64,000 nt of DNA from Candidatus Sulfuritelmatomonas gaucii (GCA_900290245.1 OKRB01000057.1:1-64000), one strand, 5' to 3'. Counted from the stretch's first letter, positions 25,119 to 34,172 are shown. Numbers and translations: made by a program. Notes: generated from the sequence alone by a model not told the origin.

Positions 25119-25559
25119 GTGGAACAGGAGCAGCAAATGGCCAAGACGCATGCCCCGGGTCCCGCTCTGCGCTTTGTGGCTGCCGCGCTGATTGTGCGCG
25201 ACAAGGAAGTCCTGATCGGCCAGCGGCGGGCGGATCAGGCGATGGCTTCGCTGTGGGAGTTTCCCGGTGGGAAGATTGAGCCCGGCGAAAGCGCGCAGGA
25301 GGCGCTGGCCCGCGAGCTGACCGAAGAACTGGGCATTCAAGCCGAAGTCGGCCCCGCCGTTACGCGGATCCGGCACCACTACCGCCACGGAGGCGCCGTG
25401 GACCTGCAGTTTTTCGCGGTGCGGGCATTCGCAGGCGAGATCAACAACCAGATCTATCAGCAGGTGCGCTGGGTCAGGCTCGAAGACCTGCCCGGCTACG
25501 ATTTTCTGGCCGCCGACCGCGGGCTGATCCGGGATCTGGCGGCGGGAAAGTATTTGTAA
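25119..25559 (+). CDS. mutT: MutT-like NUDIX hydrolase
   Basis: A 146-residue NUDIX protein. The box GGKIEPGES...REL.EELGI is complete, with all the metal-binding Glu residues. Residues such as LWEFPGGK fit the 8-oxo-dGTP diphosphatase group that cleans oxidised nucleotides. The GTG start is supported by a TACACT box exactly 6 nt upstream; an internal ATG at 25137 is a poorer alternative. Monocistronic. Confidence 0.85.
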   Translation: MEQEQQMAKTHAPGPALRFVAAALIVRDKEVLIGQRRADQAMASLWEFPGGKIEPGESAQEALARELTEELGIQAEVGPAVTRIRHHYRHGGAVDLQFFAVRAFAGEINNQIYQQVRWVRLEDLPGYDFLAADRGLIRDLAAGKYL

Positions 25560-25567
25560 GAGCCAGC

Positions 25568-25595
25568 CTTCAGCTATCAGCTTTCAGCTCTCAGC
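25568..25595. repeat. Dispersed CAGCTATCAGCTTTCAG-type repeat
   Basis: A 7-mer-like array (CAGCTAT, CAGCTTT, CAGCTCT) just after mutT. The same family recurs at 34779-34889 and 60092-60230. The rest of 25596-25749 shows nothing recognisable. Confidence 0.65.
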
Positions 25596-25749
25596 ATTTC
25601 CATTGAACAGCTCAGCAGCGGCAACGACCTGTTGCGTGCCTCCGTGCAGCGGATTCCACTGTGCGCCGGTCGCAGCTTACGGTACGCGCGTCATTGTTAT
25701 GGAGCGATGCGTCATCTGGTCGGTCAAAGTGATTGTGCAGGAGCCCGGT

Positions 25750-26208
25750 TCAGTCCGCCAGCAGGTAAAAGACATACGTGCGGATCTGCGAGGGATTCGT
25801 ATTCCACTCATTTTGCCAGTGGCCATACACCTCCCAATTTGGCCCCGCGAGCCCGTGATGGTTGGCGCTGCACCAGTCACGAACAGCGCCGTGCGCGGCA
25901 CCAAGACCGCCATAAGGTCCAAAGTGCGTCGTCCATGCTGCCGCGCCGGCGGGCGTTGCAGAGAGAACGACTGGTCCACGCTCGACAAAGGGCCCCAAAA
26001 GCTCCACTCCGACTTCAAGCCTGATGCTCCCATCCCAATAGATAGCGACGTTGCGTCCCGCCCTCGCTTGTTGCGCACGCACTTCGTTCCAGACGAGGCC
26101 ACAGCACTCTGGCACCACACGCGAAAGCTCGGACGTGCGCGCCTGGCGCTGGATGACAGCAAGGGGAACACTATCAAGCTGCCGGAGCTGAATGGTGTAG
26201 GAGTTCAT
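25750..26208 (-). CDS. GyrI-like / AraC effector-binding domain protein
   Basis: A 152-residue stand-alone effector-binding domain. The N-terminus YTIQLRQLDSVPLAVIQRQ fits this fold, and a second half contains VHFGPYGG-like THFGPYGGLGAAHGAV. The ATG at 26208 is preferred over the in-frame upstream start at 26241. No DNA-binding domain is attached, so it may bind a small molecule or inhibit a partner. It converges with mutT. Confidence 0.72.
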   Translation of the reverse strand: MNSYTIQLRQLDSVPLAVIQRQARTSELSRVVPECCGLVWNEVRAQQARAGRNVAIYWDGSIRLEVGVELLGPFVERGPVVLSATPAGAAAWTTHFGPYGGLGAAHGAVRDWCSANHHGLAGPNWEVYGHWQNEWNTNPSQIRTYVFYLLAD

Positions 26209-26360
26209 GAGACCTTCGTTCCGTGACCGGAGCGGAACCACTTAGGTTTGGAGTGTAGCACCTTGAATCCGGCATCGTGCATCCGCCGAGCTATCGAATT
26301 CCGAGCCTTCGAATTCAGAGCGGACCGCTCTGTGATTGCGGCCTTGGCCTTTTTCGCAGC

Positions 26361-27611
26361 TCAATGGCCGGGAATCATGCCCCAGAGCATCGCAAATGTC
26401 ATGCCGATGACGATAATGCTGGTGGCCCACGCGATCACGTTCCAGAGCCGCGAGTTCTTGTGCTCGCCCATCAGGTCAGCGCGATTGATGAGCAGCAGCA
26501 TGAGAATGATGACCACAGGAAGCAGTACGCCGTTGAGGACCTGGGAGAGGATGGCGACGTTGATCAACTGCGCGTCAGGCAGGATAAGCACGGTGATGGC
26601 TCCGCCGGCGATGAGCAGCGTATAGAGCCAATAGAAGAACGGCGCTTCGCGGAAGTTCTTGTCAACGCCCGACTCGAAGCCCAACCCTTCGCAAACGGTG
26701 TAGGCGGTGGAGATGGGAAGAATGGAGGCCGCGAAGATTGAAGCGTTGAAGAGCCCGAATGCGAAGAGGAGAAAGGCGTAATCTCCGGCGAGCGGGCGCA
26801 TGGCTTCGGCGGCGTCGGCAGCCACCTGGATGGCGCCCATGCCATGCATAAAGAGCGTGGCTGCGCAGGCCACCACGATGAACCAGGCGATAATATCGGT
26901 GAAAAAACAGCCGACGATCACATCGAGGCGCGAGGCCGGATAGTCTTTTACGCCAATTCCCTTCTCTACGATGGACGACTGCAGGTAAAACTGCATCCAG
27001 GGCGCGATGGTAGTGCCGACCACGCCGATGGCCATGTAGATATACGCCTTGTCGCGCCACACCGATTTGGCGGGGAACTGGACCGTGGCCAGCAGGGACT
27101 CGTGCCAGTCAGGCTGGGCAAGGATACCGGCGAAGATATAGGCGATGTAGACGAGCGAGGCAATGAGAAAGATCTTTTCAGTGCTTTTGTAGTCGCCGCG
27201 AAGTACCAGCGCCCACACCAGCAGCGCGCAGATGGGCACAGAGATGAACTTGGCCACATGAAAGAGGTGCAGTGATCCGGCGATGCCGATGAATTCGGTG
27301 ACGACGTTGGTGTAGTTGACGATTACGAGGAGCCCCATGATCAGAAAAGTGATGCGCAGTCCGAATTCCTCGCGGATCAGATCGCTGAGCCCCTTGCCCG
27401 TGACCACGGCCATGCGGGCGCACATCTCCTGCACCACGATCAGCGCGATGGTGATGGGAATCATGGTCCACAGGAGCGTATAGCCGTATTGCGCGCCAGC
27501 TTGCGAGTAGGTGAGGATGCCGCCGGAGTCGTTATCGACGTTGGCGGTGATGAATCCGGGACCGAGAACGGCCAGAAAGAGAAGGATCCGGATTCGCCAG
27601 CGCTTCCACAT
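26361..27611 (-). CDS. Divergent Nramp-family metal transporter
   Basis: A 416-residue protein with about 11 membrane helices and overall Nramp similarity (GPGFITANVDNDSGG in helix 1, QAGAQYGY after it). The metal-site motifs are altered: the helix-1 DPGN reads DSGG (28-31), and the helix-6 MPH position reads APW (203-205). Loss of the metal-coordinating Met is known in the Nramp-related Mg2+ transporter branch, so Mg2+ or a hard metal ion is a better guess than Fe2+ or Mn2+. It begins at ATG 27611. A soluble MgtE_N/CBS protein gene lies 4 kb away. Confidence 0.85.
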   Translation of the reverse strand: MWKRWRIRILLFLAVLGPGFITANVDNDSGGILTYSQAGAQYGYTLLWTMIPITIALIVVQEMCARMAVVTGKGLSDLIREEFGLRITFLIMGLLVIVNYTNVVTEFIGIAGSLHLFHVAKFISVPICALLVWALVLRGDYKSTEKIFLIASLVYIAYIFAGILAQPDWHESLLATVQFPAKSVWRDKAYIYMAIGVVGTTIAPWMQFYLQSSIVEKGIGVKDYPASRLDVIVGCFFTDIIAWFIVVACAATLFMHGMGAIQVAADAAEAMRPLAGDYAFLLFAFGLFNASIFAASILPISTAYTVCEGLGFESGVDKNFREAPFFYWLYTLLIAGGAITVLILPDAQLINVAILSQVLNGVLLPVVIILMLLLINRADLMGEHKNSRLWNVIAWATSIIVIGMTFAMLWGMIPGH

Positions 27612-27837
27612 GCGTACGGGTTCCTATGGTGGATTCATGTTTTGAGAATGATTGCGGATAAAAACTTTCCAAACTGACCATAGCAGGCCAAACACCTTCT
27701 TGCGAAGTTCGCGCGCGAAAAAATCTGCTACAACGCCGTGAGTCAATAAACCGGCTGATTTTCGGGACCGGTCTCTGCGCTCGATGCCGCGATTTACAAT
27801 ACGCTTTCACGGCTCAGTGCCGTGACAGGAGCGACGA

Positions 27838-29019
27838 ATGCAACCTCTGGATGCAAAAGAGACCTTTCGCGCCCGCCGCAGATTGTTGGGCGGGCTCACC
27901 GCGGCGACCGGGATTTCTGCCGCCGCGCTGTTGGGCGTGAACTCGCAATCGGCCGCGGCTGCAGTGGCAGAAGCTTCGGGAGCTGACGCCCCGGCAGAGC
28001 TTTTCGCCATGGCAAAGCTGCAGAGCTACAAGAATCGCCGCTCCTCAAGCTGGGACCGCACGGGAGGCAACGCGGATTGGGTCACCGTCGATCCGGGCCA
28101 GACGGCCACGGTGCTCGATGTGCAGGGCGCCGGTGTGGTGACGCACATCTGGTTCACGATCAATTCGCCGGACCCGATGCACTTGAAGAACCTGGTTCTG
28201 CGCGCGTGGTGGGACGGCGAAAGCGCGCCTTCGGTCGAGGTTCCGATGGGCGACTTCTTCGGGCTGGGCCTCGGCGAATATTTCCTTTACCAATCGGCGC
28301 TGCTGGCTGTGGCGCCGATGAAGGCGTTGAATGCGTATTTCAAGATGCCGTTTGCGAGCGCGGCCCGCATCACGGTGAGCAACGAGGGACCGCAACGGGT
28401 GCGCAGCTTGTACTTTGCGATCGACTATGTTACGCTGCCGAGCCTCCCCGATGAACTGGGCCGGTTCCATGCGCAGTATCGCCAGGCGACACCGTGCAAA
28501 GGCAACGAGAGTGATGGGAAAAACCTGAGCGGGCGCGACAACTACGTGTTTCTCGAGGCGACGGGAAAAGGCCATTTTGTCGGCGTGACGCAGGCTGTGC
28601 TGCAAAATGAGGTCGGCTGGTTCGGCGAAGGTGACGACATGATCTTCATCGACGGCGACACGATGCCAACCATCAACGGCACGGGGACCGAAGATTACTT
28701 CAACGGCGCGTGGGGGTATGGAGGGCAGCAGTTCGCGAATCTGCACCAGGGCGTGCCGTACACAGTGGATCCGGAGCGCATTGGCGGGCGCTATTGCCAG
28801 TACCGGTGGCATATCGAGGGCCCGATTGCTTTTGAGAAATCGATCAAGGTGACGATTGAGCACGGCACGGCCAATGATCGCTCAGACAATTTCTATTCGA
28901 CCGCCTACTGGTACCAGATCGAGCCGCATGCTGCGTTTCCGGCGCTGCCTGCGCCGGCGGATCGGGTGCCCAAAGTGTTTGCGGTGGGCGGGCCAAAGGG
29001 AATGGCGACGGCGGGCTAG
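27838..29019 (+). CDS. GH172 (DUF2961) glycoside hydrolase
   Basis: A 393-residue exported enzyme. The N-terminus has twin-arginine features (ARRRLLGG, then a hydrophobic stretch and AAAAA), suggesting Tat export. The catalytic domain, about 50-375, shows VWFTINS-like THIWFTINSPDP, the conserved GTGTEDYFNGAWGY and YRWHIEGPI, which contain the two likely catalytic Glu residues. Characterised GH172 members act on difructose dianhydride and alpha-fructofuranosides or alpha-arabinofuranosides and form trimers or hexamers. It is monocistronic with a GGAGCG ribosome site; TACAAT at about 27796 may be the promoter. Confidence 0.85.
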   Translation: MQPLDAKETFRARRRLLGGLTAATGISAAALLGVNSQSAAAAVAEASGADAPAELFAMAKLQSYKNRRSSSWDRTGGNADWVTVDPGQTATVLDVQGAGVVTHIWFTINSPDPMHLKNLVLRAWWDGESAPSVEVPMGDFFGLGLGEYFLYQSALLAVAPMKALNAYFKMPFASAARITVSNEGPQRVRSLYFAIDYVTLPSLPDELGRFHAQYRQATPCKGNESDGKNLSGRDNYVFLEATGKGHFVGVTQAVLQNEVGWFGEGDDMIFIDGDTMPTINGTGTEDYFNGAWGYGGQQFANLHQGVPYTVDPERIGGRYCQYRWHIEGPIAFEKSIKVTIEHGTANDRSDNFYSTAYWYQIEPHAAFPALPAPADRVPKVFAVGGPKGMATAG

Positions 29020-29083
29020 CTGCCTGTATCGCGGGAAAAACCCGGTAAATCCCGAAAAATGTGACGGATAGTTACTACGAAAA

Positions 29084-29135
29084 ATACTTAAGTATCCACT
29101 TGACAATTTTCCGGCCTGGGGCGATACTTAAGTAG
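29084..29135 (+). promoter_or_regulatory. Promoter with paired ArsR operators
   Basis: TTGACA (29100-29105), a 17-nt spacer and GATACT (29123-29128) form a good sigma-70 promoter. ATACTTAAGTAT (29084-29095) is a perfect 12-bp palindrome, and ATACTTAAGTAG (29124-29135) repeats it exactly 40 bp downstream, over the -10 box. This fits repression by the ArsR protein encoded in the same operon. Confidence 0.75.
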
Positions 29136-29168
29136 TTGCTTCACTATTTCCGATCACGGAGGAATTCA

Positions 29169-29645
29169 ATGACCGCAATCGAATCGAGCACCATTCACAA
29201 CACATTCGTCATCGAGCGCAACTTTCCACAGCGCCCGTCTCGGGTCTTCTCCGCATTCGCACAGCCTGCTCTCAAGCGCCGGTGGTACGCCGAAGGCGAC
29301 CACGAGATTCAGGATTTCTATATGGATTTTCGTTTAGGTGGAATCGAAAGGTTTCGTTATCGCTTCAAGGAGGGCCACCCGATTGCGGGATCAGAGATTG
29401 CGAACGAGAGCACCTACCAGGACATCGTCGAAGAAAAGCGGATCGTGATGACCACCAGGATGGCTCTGAATGGGAAATCGATCGTGGTGATGCTGGCGAC
29501 GTTTGAGTTTGTGCCGAGGGATGGCGGCACCGATGTGATTCTCACGCACCAGGGAACATATATGGACTGGCCAGACGGGGTGAAGATGATCGAAATGGGC
29601 TGGCGCGGCCTCATTGATCGGCTGGGAAAAGAGCTGGCGGAATAG
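29169..29645 (+). CDS. SRPBCC/AHSA1 domain protein
   Basis: A 158-residue START-like domain of the AHSA1 type, with the typical RVFSAFAQPALKRRWYAEGDHE near the N-terminus and a C-terminal helix ending GWRGLIDRLGKEL. These cavities bind hydrophobic ligands. The ATG at 29169 has GGAGG 8 nt before it, so the upstream in-frame start is not needed. It pairs with an ArsR regulator 20 nt downstream, a frequent arrangement, and shares the operator described upstream. Confidence 0.85.
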   Translation: MTAIESSTIHNTFVIERNFPQRPSRVFSAFAQPALKRRWYAEGDHEIQDFYMDFRLGGIERFRYRFKEGHPIAGSEIANESTYQDIVEEKRIVMTTRMALNGKSIVVMLATFEFVPRDGGTDVILTHQGTYMDWPDGVKMIEMGWRGLIDRLGKELAE

Positions 29646-29665
29646 TAAAAGAGAGGGCACGCGAC

Positions 29666-30013
29666 ATGGCGCATCATCGCATCGATCATCATCGTATCGA
29701 CATCGACCGTCTCTTCCACGCGCTTGGAGACCCGACGCGGCGCACGATTCTCGACGCGCTCGTCGAGAGACCGCAGTCGGTTTCCAGGCTGGCGGAGCCG
29801 CTCGGTGTCACGGTTACAGCGGTGATGCAGCACCTGCAAATCCTCGAAGAGGCCGGGTTGGTGCGCACTGAAAAGCTGGGCCGCGTGCGAACTTGCCGGA
29901 TCGAACCCGCAGGATTTCGCGTGCTTGAGCAGTGGATTCGCGATCACCGGACAGCGTGGGAGCGGAAGCTCGACAAGCTAGGGCAGTTGCTCGCTGAAGA
30001 AGACTCGAGTTAG
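29666..30013 (+). CDS. ArsR family transcriptional regulator
   Basis: A 115-residue winged-helix repressor: ALGDPTRRTILDAL, then SVSRLAEPLGVTVTAVMQHL as recognition region, then the wing with GRVRTCRIEP. It has no Cys metal site, so it is unlikely to sense metals. It is co-transcribed with the SRPBCC gene and probably controls it through the paired palindromes at 29084-29135. The His-rich start (MAHHRIDHHRID) is unusual. Confidence 0.87.
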   Translation: MAHHRIDHHRIDIDRLFHALGDPTRRTILDALVERPQSVSRLAEPLGVTVTAVMQHLQILEEAGLVRTEKLGRVRTCRIEPAGFRVLEQWIRDHRTAWERKLDKLGQLLAEEDSS

Positions 30014-30063
30014 GCCCTGTGCGAAGCCACAGCGGCGGGAGCGAGTCTGGCGCGCGTGAGCAG

Positions 30064-31551
30064 CTATGCGAAAGCGACTACCGGGACCTGCTCTGCTGGC
30101 TCTTCCGCTTCTGCTTGAGCCATGCTCATCAGGGACCGGACAACGTCCGCAGCGCTGTAACTTTGCCGGCCGGGAGACATAAACTGGGCAATCGTATTCA
30201 GATCGTCTCCCACGGTGATGAGCGCCGGTTCGACCGCGTCATCTTTGCGGACCTGGGCGTGGCCGATGTTGGCCAGCAGGGCGTTGCACAGGCATTTGCG
30301 ACTGACTGTATCTTCGAGTTTGCCGCCCTTGGCCACATAGTTTGCCACCGGTTCGGCCGAGCAGCGATAGGCGATTTTGCCATCGCCCGCGGCATAGGGC
30401 TCCCTCAGGTAGCCCAGATCGCAGACCCGCGCCCGCTCCTGGTAAACGCTCGCGTTCGATGAGGTGCTTTCAAGCTGCGCAACTTTGAAGGGAAAGCCAG
30501 TAGGCGAGGCCAGCGGATCAGTAAAGACCTGGCCCGTACCCGCTGCGGCCTTGGCGAGGAGTTTGCTCTTCAAGTCGTGCCGCATGCCGGATTCGCGGCT
30601 GAACGCAAACGCAGTTCCCACCTGCACTCCTGCCGCGCCCTGTTCGAGCGCCTCGCGGAGCTTGGCCGGGCTGCCGTATCCGCCGGCAAGCCAGAAGGGA
30701 ACGCCCAGTGTGTGAAGCTCGGCGATGTTGACCTGGTCGCGCTCACCATAGACAGGCTCTCCGCCAGCGTTGAGCTGGAGCTTGCCGCGTGGAGGCGCGT
30801 TGTGGCCACCCGCGGTCGGGCTTTCGATCACCAATCCGTCGACGCGGCCAGTGGCGCGCCGCAGCATGGTGGCAGCCAGCGTGTTTGAGGAGACGATGGC
30901 GAGAAACTTCGGCCGGTGAAGCACGGGCAGCGGGCCTTCAGCATATTCGGCGGGATCGAGGCGCATCTGCATGTCCTGGTCGGCAATCTGGCCCTGTGCC
31001 GCGCCAGTAATCGCCAGGCGGTATTCGGCTGCGTGTTGCGCGACGAAGGCATCAAGCACGCCTGGGATGTGCAGTGGGATGCCCGCGCCCATGAGCACAT
31101 AGCCCACGCCGGCGAGCATGGCTCCATAAAGCGAATACAGGTGAGGCATCTGTACCTTCTCAAGAAAGTTGATGCCGACCGGATTCTTGTGGCCTTCCCT
31201 GGCGAGGAACACCTCAACGAAGTTGCTGACCATGCACAACTCAACGAGCTTGCGATGACTCTGCCTCTGGTGCATGGGCAACGCGGGATAGGGGGTGTCC
31301 GATGGCTTGCCGCCCGGAACGAAGTACTCGTCCCAGATGCGCCTGGCCATCCCGGGAAAAGGAAATGCATCCAGTCCCCTGCGCATGTGCCCGCCCTGGT
31401 CGCCATCGGCGAGTCGGCGCACGAAAACAGAGTCGAGCGCGGTGCCCGAGACGACGCCAAGTTGGCCGAGCTTTGAGACGGCCTGGGCGAGACGCCAATT
31501 GGAGACACCTACACCCATGCCCCCCTGAATAATTCTTGGAAACTGGATCAT
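30064..31551 (-). CDS. Nitronate monooxygenase / PfaD-like flavoprotein
   Basis: A 495-residue FMN-dependent TIM barrel related to nitronate monooxygenases and PfaD enoyl reductases. Features are the N-terminal IIQGGMGVGVSNWRLA, the catalytic-region VIESPTAGGHN and the phosphate-binding WLAGGYGSP and GVQVGTAF. The extra C-terminal 110 residues with SRKCLCNALLANIG make it longer than simple 2-nitropropane dioxygenases. It may oxidise toxic propionate-3-nitronate or reduce enoyl thioesters. No polyketide genes are nearby, which favours detoxification. Confidence 0.78.
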   Translation of the reverse strand: MIQFPRIIQGGMGVGVSNWRLAQAVSKLGQLGVVSGTALDSVFVRRLADGDQGGHMRRGLDAFPFPGMARRIWDEYFVPGGKPSDTPYPALPMHQRQSHRKLVELCMVSNFVEVFLAREGHKNPVGINFLEKVQMPHLYSLYGAMLAGVGYVLMGAGIPLHIPGVLDAFVAQHAAEYRLAITGAAQGQIADQDMQMRLDPAEYAEGPLPVLHRPKFLAIVSSNTLAATMLRRATGRVDGLVIESPTAGGHNAPPRGKLQLNAGGEPVYGERDQVNIAELHTLGVPFWLAGGYGSPAKLREALEQGAAGVQVGTAFAFSRESGMRHDLKSKLLAKAAAGTGQVFTDPLASPTGFPFKVAQLESTSSNASVYQERARVCDLGYLREPYAAGDGKIAYRCSAEPVANYVAKGGKLEDTVSRKCLCNALLANIGHAQVRKDDAVEPALITVGDDLNTIAQFMSPGRQSYSAADVVRSLMSMAQAEAEEPAEQVPVVAFA

Positions 31552-31663
31552 CCATGGATTGTTTCACAGATTCTGGTTTTTGCCCTGTGATCCTGGACAG
31601 TCCAGGCATTAAAGTGCCCAGAAAGCAGGAGGCATCACCGGAATCGCGCAGATTGAGGGGATT

Positions 31664-32932
31664 TCAGAGCTTTTCGCGCAGGAAGCTGATGACCTGCTCG
31701 GCGCGGACGACGCCGACCATGCGGCCCTGTGAGTCCACGACGGGAAGCGCCTGAAGATTGTACTTGTCGAACATCTCGGCCAGCTCGTTTTCGTTCATGT
31801 CGGCGTGACAGGAGAGCACGGGAGCTTCGGTGAGTACGTTCAGATGTGCCTCGGGCCGCGCCATCACCAGGCGCGCCAGAGGAATGGCGCCGCGAAGGAC
31901 GCGTTTCTCATCCAGGAGATAGACGCCGGTCACGCTTTCGGGGTCGCCTTCAAAGCTGCGCAGCGCCTGCACGGCCTGCGCCACGGTCGCATCGACCCCG
32001 AGGTAAACGAACTCGGTGGTCATATAGCCGGCTGCCGAGTGCTCGTCGAACTCGAGCAGTTCCTCGACTTCCTGCCGCTCTTCCGGCTCCATCTCTTCGA
32101 GGATGGCGTCGGATTGAGCTTCGGGAAGCTCAGAGAGCAGGTCGGCCGCAGCCCCGGGATCCATTTCCTCAACAATGTCGGCGATGCGCTCGTCATCGAG
32201 CTTTTCGAGCAGGGCTTTCTGAAGCTTGGGCTCAACCTCCTCGAGGGTTTCGGCGGCGACTTCTTCGTCGAGCGAGGTAAAGACAGCCTCGCGTTCGGCG
32301 GGCGCCAAATCTTCGAGGATATCGGCCAGCTCGGAGGGGTGAATGTCGGCAAGGCGCTCGTGTTCGATGCGCAGCCTGACGCGCCGCGCGGGATCCGGCT
32401 CGATCACGTCGACAAACTGCCAAGGGATGGCGCGCGCGCTGAACTTGCGGGAGATGGATTCCAGTTTGGCCCGCGGAAGAATGCCCTTGAAGACGCGGCG
32501 GAACGCGCCGCGCAGGCCCACTTCAACCTCGGCCACACGCAGCAAGGGAACAGAGCCATGCTCGGTCCACTCCAGGTCAACATCGTTGGCGCGGACCACC
32601 TTGCGGCCGTTGATGTCGATGATCTGGCGGTCAACGAGGTCCTGCTGCAGGAAGAGATAATTGCCCTCTTCTTTCAACGGGACGAGAGCCGCACTCGAGC
32701 GCAACTCGAGCGTGCCGGCGGGGGTTTCGATCACCTCCTGTGAGGGCACGATGGCAAGACCGTCGCGGGTCTTGAGCACGACGCCGGCCACCTTGCCGCC
32801 GTCAGGTCCCGTTGAAATGGCAACGTCCTTGAGCTTGCCGCAGAAATGCCCCTGGGCATCGGTCACAGGAGTGCCAAGGATTGCCGTGAGGCTGACACGA
32901 GCTATGGTGCGCTGCTCGGCGTGCGTGCTCAT
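31664..32932 (-). CDS. Soluble PRC-barrel / MgtE_N / CBS protein
   Basis: A 422-residue cytoplasmic protein. The N-terminal 150 residues fit one or two PRC-barrel domains (LTAILGTPVTDAQGHFCGKL), about 185-290 is an acidic MgtE intracellular N domain (many Asp/Glu, HPSELADILEDLAP) and about 295-420 is a CBS pair (SAAGYMTTEFVYL, QALPVVDSQGRMVGVV). The membrane domain of a real MgtE channel is absent. The acidic MgtE_N and CBS parts sense Mg2+ in MgtE, so it may be a Mg2+ sensor for another transporter. TACACT lies exactly 6 nt before the ATG. Confidence 0.85.
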   Translation of the reverse strand: MSTHAEQRTIARVSLTAILGTPVTDAQGHFCGKLKDVAISTGPDGGKVAGVVLKTRDGLAIVPSQEVIETPAGTLELRSSAALVPLKEEGNYLFLQQDLVDRQIIDINGRKVVRANDVDLEWTEHGSVPLLRVAEVEVGLRGAFRRVFKGILPRAKLESISRKFSARAIPWQFVDVIEPDPARRVRLRIEHERLADIHPSELADILEDLAPAEREAVFTSLDEEVAAETLEEVEPKLQKALLEKLDDERIADIVEEMDPGAAADLLSELPEAQSDAILEEMEPEERQEVEELLEFDEHSAAGYMTTEFVYLGVDATVAQAVQALRSFEGDPESVTGVYLLDEKRVLRGAIPLARLVMARPEAHLNVLTEAPVLSCHADMNENELAEMFDKYNLQALPVVDSQGRMVGVVRAEQVISFLREKL

Positions 32933-32938
32933 GGGATG

Positions 32939-32944
32939 AGTGTA
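32939..32944 (-). promoter_or_regulatory. -10 box, leaderless
   Basis: TACACT on the minus strand, 6 nt before the ATG at 32932. Confidence 0.55.
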
Positions 32945-33171
32945 GACCCTTGAGGTGCAGTTTCCTTTCGTCGACTGCGCAGTTTACTTTTGTCGACAAC
33001 ATGGATTGGCGCGGGAAGGCCCGTCCGGCCGCATCGGTGAAACGTTACGGATGGTGCACGCTCCGGGTTTCTGTCTTGACACAATGACATCCAGACTTGA
33101 AACTGCCAGCTAGGTTGATGGGGCAGGGACGGTGCTGACCAACCCGGTTTGGTGGAGGCGAAAGCGGCCCG

Positions 33172-33612
33172 GTGAGTGAACAGAGTCGAGCGCGGCGGAG
33201 TTTCCGGTTGAGCTCCACCATGGAAAGTGTCGGCCAGGTTGAGACAGCCGCCGACCAGTTAGCCAGCGAAGCCGGCCTGGACGAGGACCAGCGATTCCAC
33301 ATCGCCATGGCGGTGCGTGAGGCGGCCATCAACGCCGTGCTTCATGGCAATGAATACGACCCCACACGACAGATTGAGGTGTCTCTCGAGAATACCGGGA
33401 CCGACCTGGTGTTCAAGATCGCCGACCAGGGAAACGGATTCGATCCCGATCATTTGCCCGACCCGCTGGCCGCTGAGAACCTTTTGCGCGGCACGGGCAG
33501 GGGTATCTTTCTCATCCGATCCCTCATGGATGAGGTACACTTTCGACAATTGCATCCCGGCACCGAATTGACACTGATCAAACATCTGGGGCAAAGGGGC
33601 GAGGAAACCTAG
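33172..33612 (+). CDS. RsbW-like ATP-binding anti-sigma factor kinase
   Basis: A 146-residue HATPase_c_2 protein. The N box is REAAINAVLHGNEYD, the G1 box is DQGNGFDP and the G2 box is GTGRGIFLIRSLMDEV. It would bind a sigma factor or phosphorylate an STAS protein. The GTG start at 33172 is the first usable one. The STAS-domain antagonist is encoded 131 nt downstream, which completes the switch, but no sigma factor gene lies in the window. Confidence 0.86.
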   Translation: MSEQSRARRSFRLSSTMESVGQVETAADQLASEAGLDEDQRFHIAMAVREAAINAVLHGNEYDPTRQIEVSLENTGTDLVFKIADQGNGFDPDHLPDPLAAENLLRGTGRGIFLIRSLMDEVHFRQLHPGTELTLIKHLGQRGEET

Positions 33613-33743
33613 TATCGTGGCGGAGGCGGGAAAAACGGACAGATCTTCATTCTCCGCCGCCAGCGGGCCTGCCGGGGATTTTTCCGCAAAGCGGGCAGCC
33701 GCAAAGATGCTATAACCGAAGTATCAAGAAGGAGGAATCTTCC

Positions 33744-34088
33744 GTGGCACTTGCAATAGCTTCCCGTGAAGTAGATGGCGTAACTGTTTTGGATCTCAGC
33801 GGGCGGATCACATTGGGTGAGGGCAGCGTGCAGTTGCGCGACGCCATTCGCGATCTGATCGGAAAAGGACAGCGGCGCATCCTGCTTGATCTGGGCGAAG
33901 TAAACTACATCGATAGCTCGGGGCTGGGCGAGCTGGTCAGCGCCTTTACAACGGCCAAGAATCAAGGCGCCAACCTGAAGCTTCTCAAACTTACCAAGAA
34001 GGTACACGACCTGCTGCAGCTGACCAAGCTATATACCGTCTTCGACATCTACGACGACGAGGCCAGCGCCATCGCTTCCTTCAAATAA
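33744..34088 (+). CDS. STAS-domain anti-sigma factor antagonist (RsbV-like)
   Basis: A 114-residue STAS protein with the phosphorylation site IDSSGLGELV (Ser58). The GTG start has GGAGG 8 nt upstream. Its kinase partner is the gene just upstream. In the usual scheme, the unphosphorylated form releases the sigma factor from the kinase. Confidence 0.88.
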   Translation: MALAIASREVDGVTVLDLSGRITLGEGSVQLRDAIRDLIGKGQRRILLDLGEVNYIDSSGLGELVSAFTTAKNQGANLKLLKLTKKVHDLLQLTKLYTVFDIYDDEASAIASFK

Positions 34089-34114
34089 TCAGGTTTTAAC
34101 CCGAGTCATTGAGC

Positions 34115-34148
34115 AAAGAGGCCATCCGCGCAGGCGAATGGCCTCTTT
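34115..34148. terminator. Bidirectional terminator
   Basis: AAAGAGGCCAT (34115-34125) and ATGGCCTCTTT (34138-34148) form a perfect 11-bp stem around a 12-nt loop, with A and T runs at both edges. It serves the STAS gene and the convergent lemA. Confidence 0.8.
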
Positions 34149-34172
34149 GTGTTCATGCCGGATGGCGGGGCG

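Noticed and set aside
25603-26226. 207-residue plus-strand frame
   Set aside because: It is the shadow of the GyrI-like gene on the minus strand, which has a recognisable domain.
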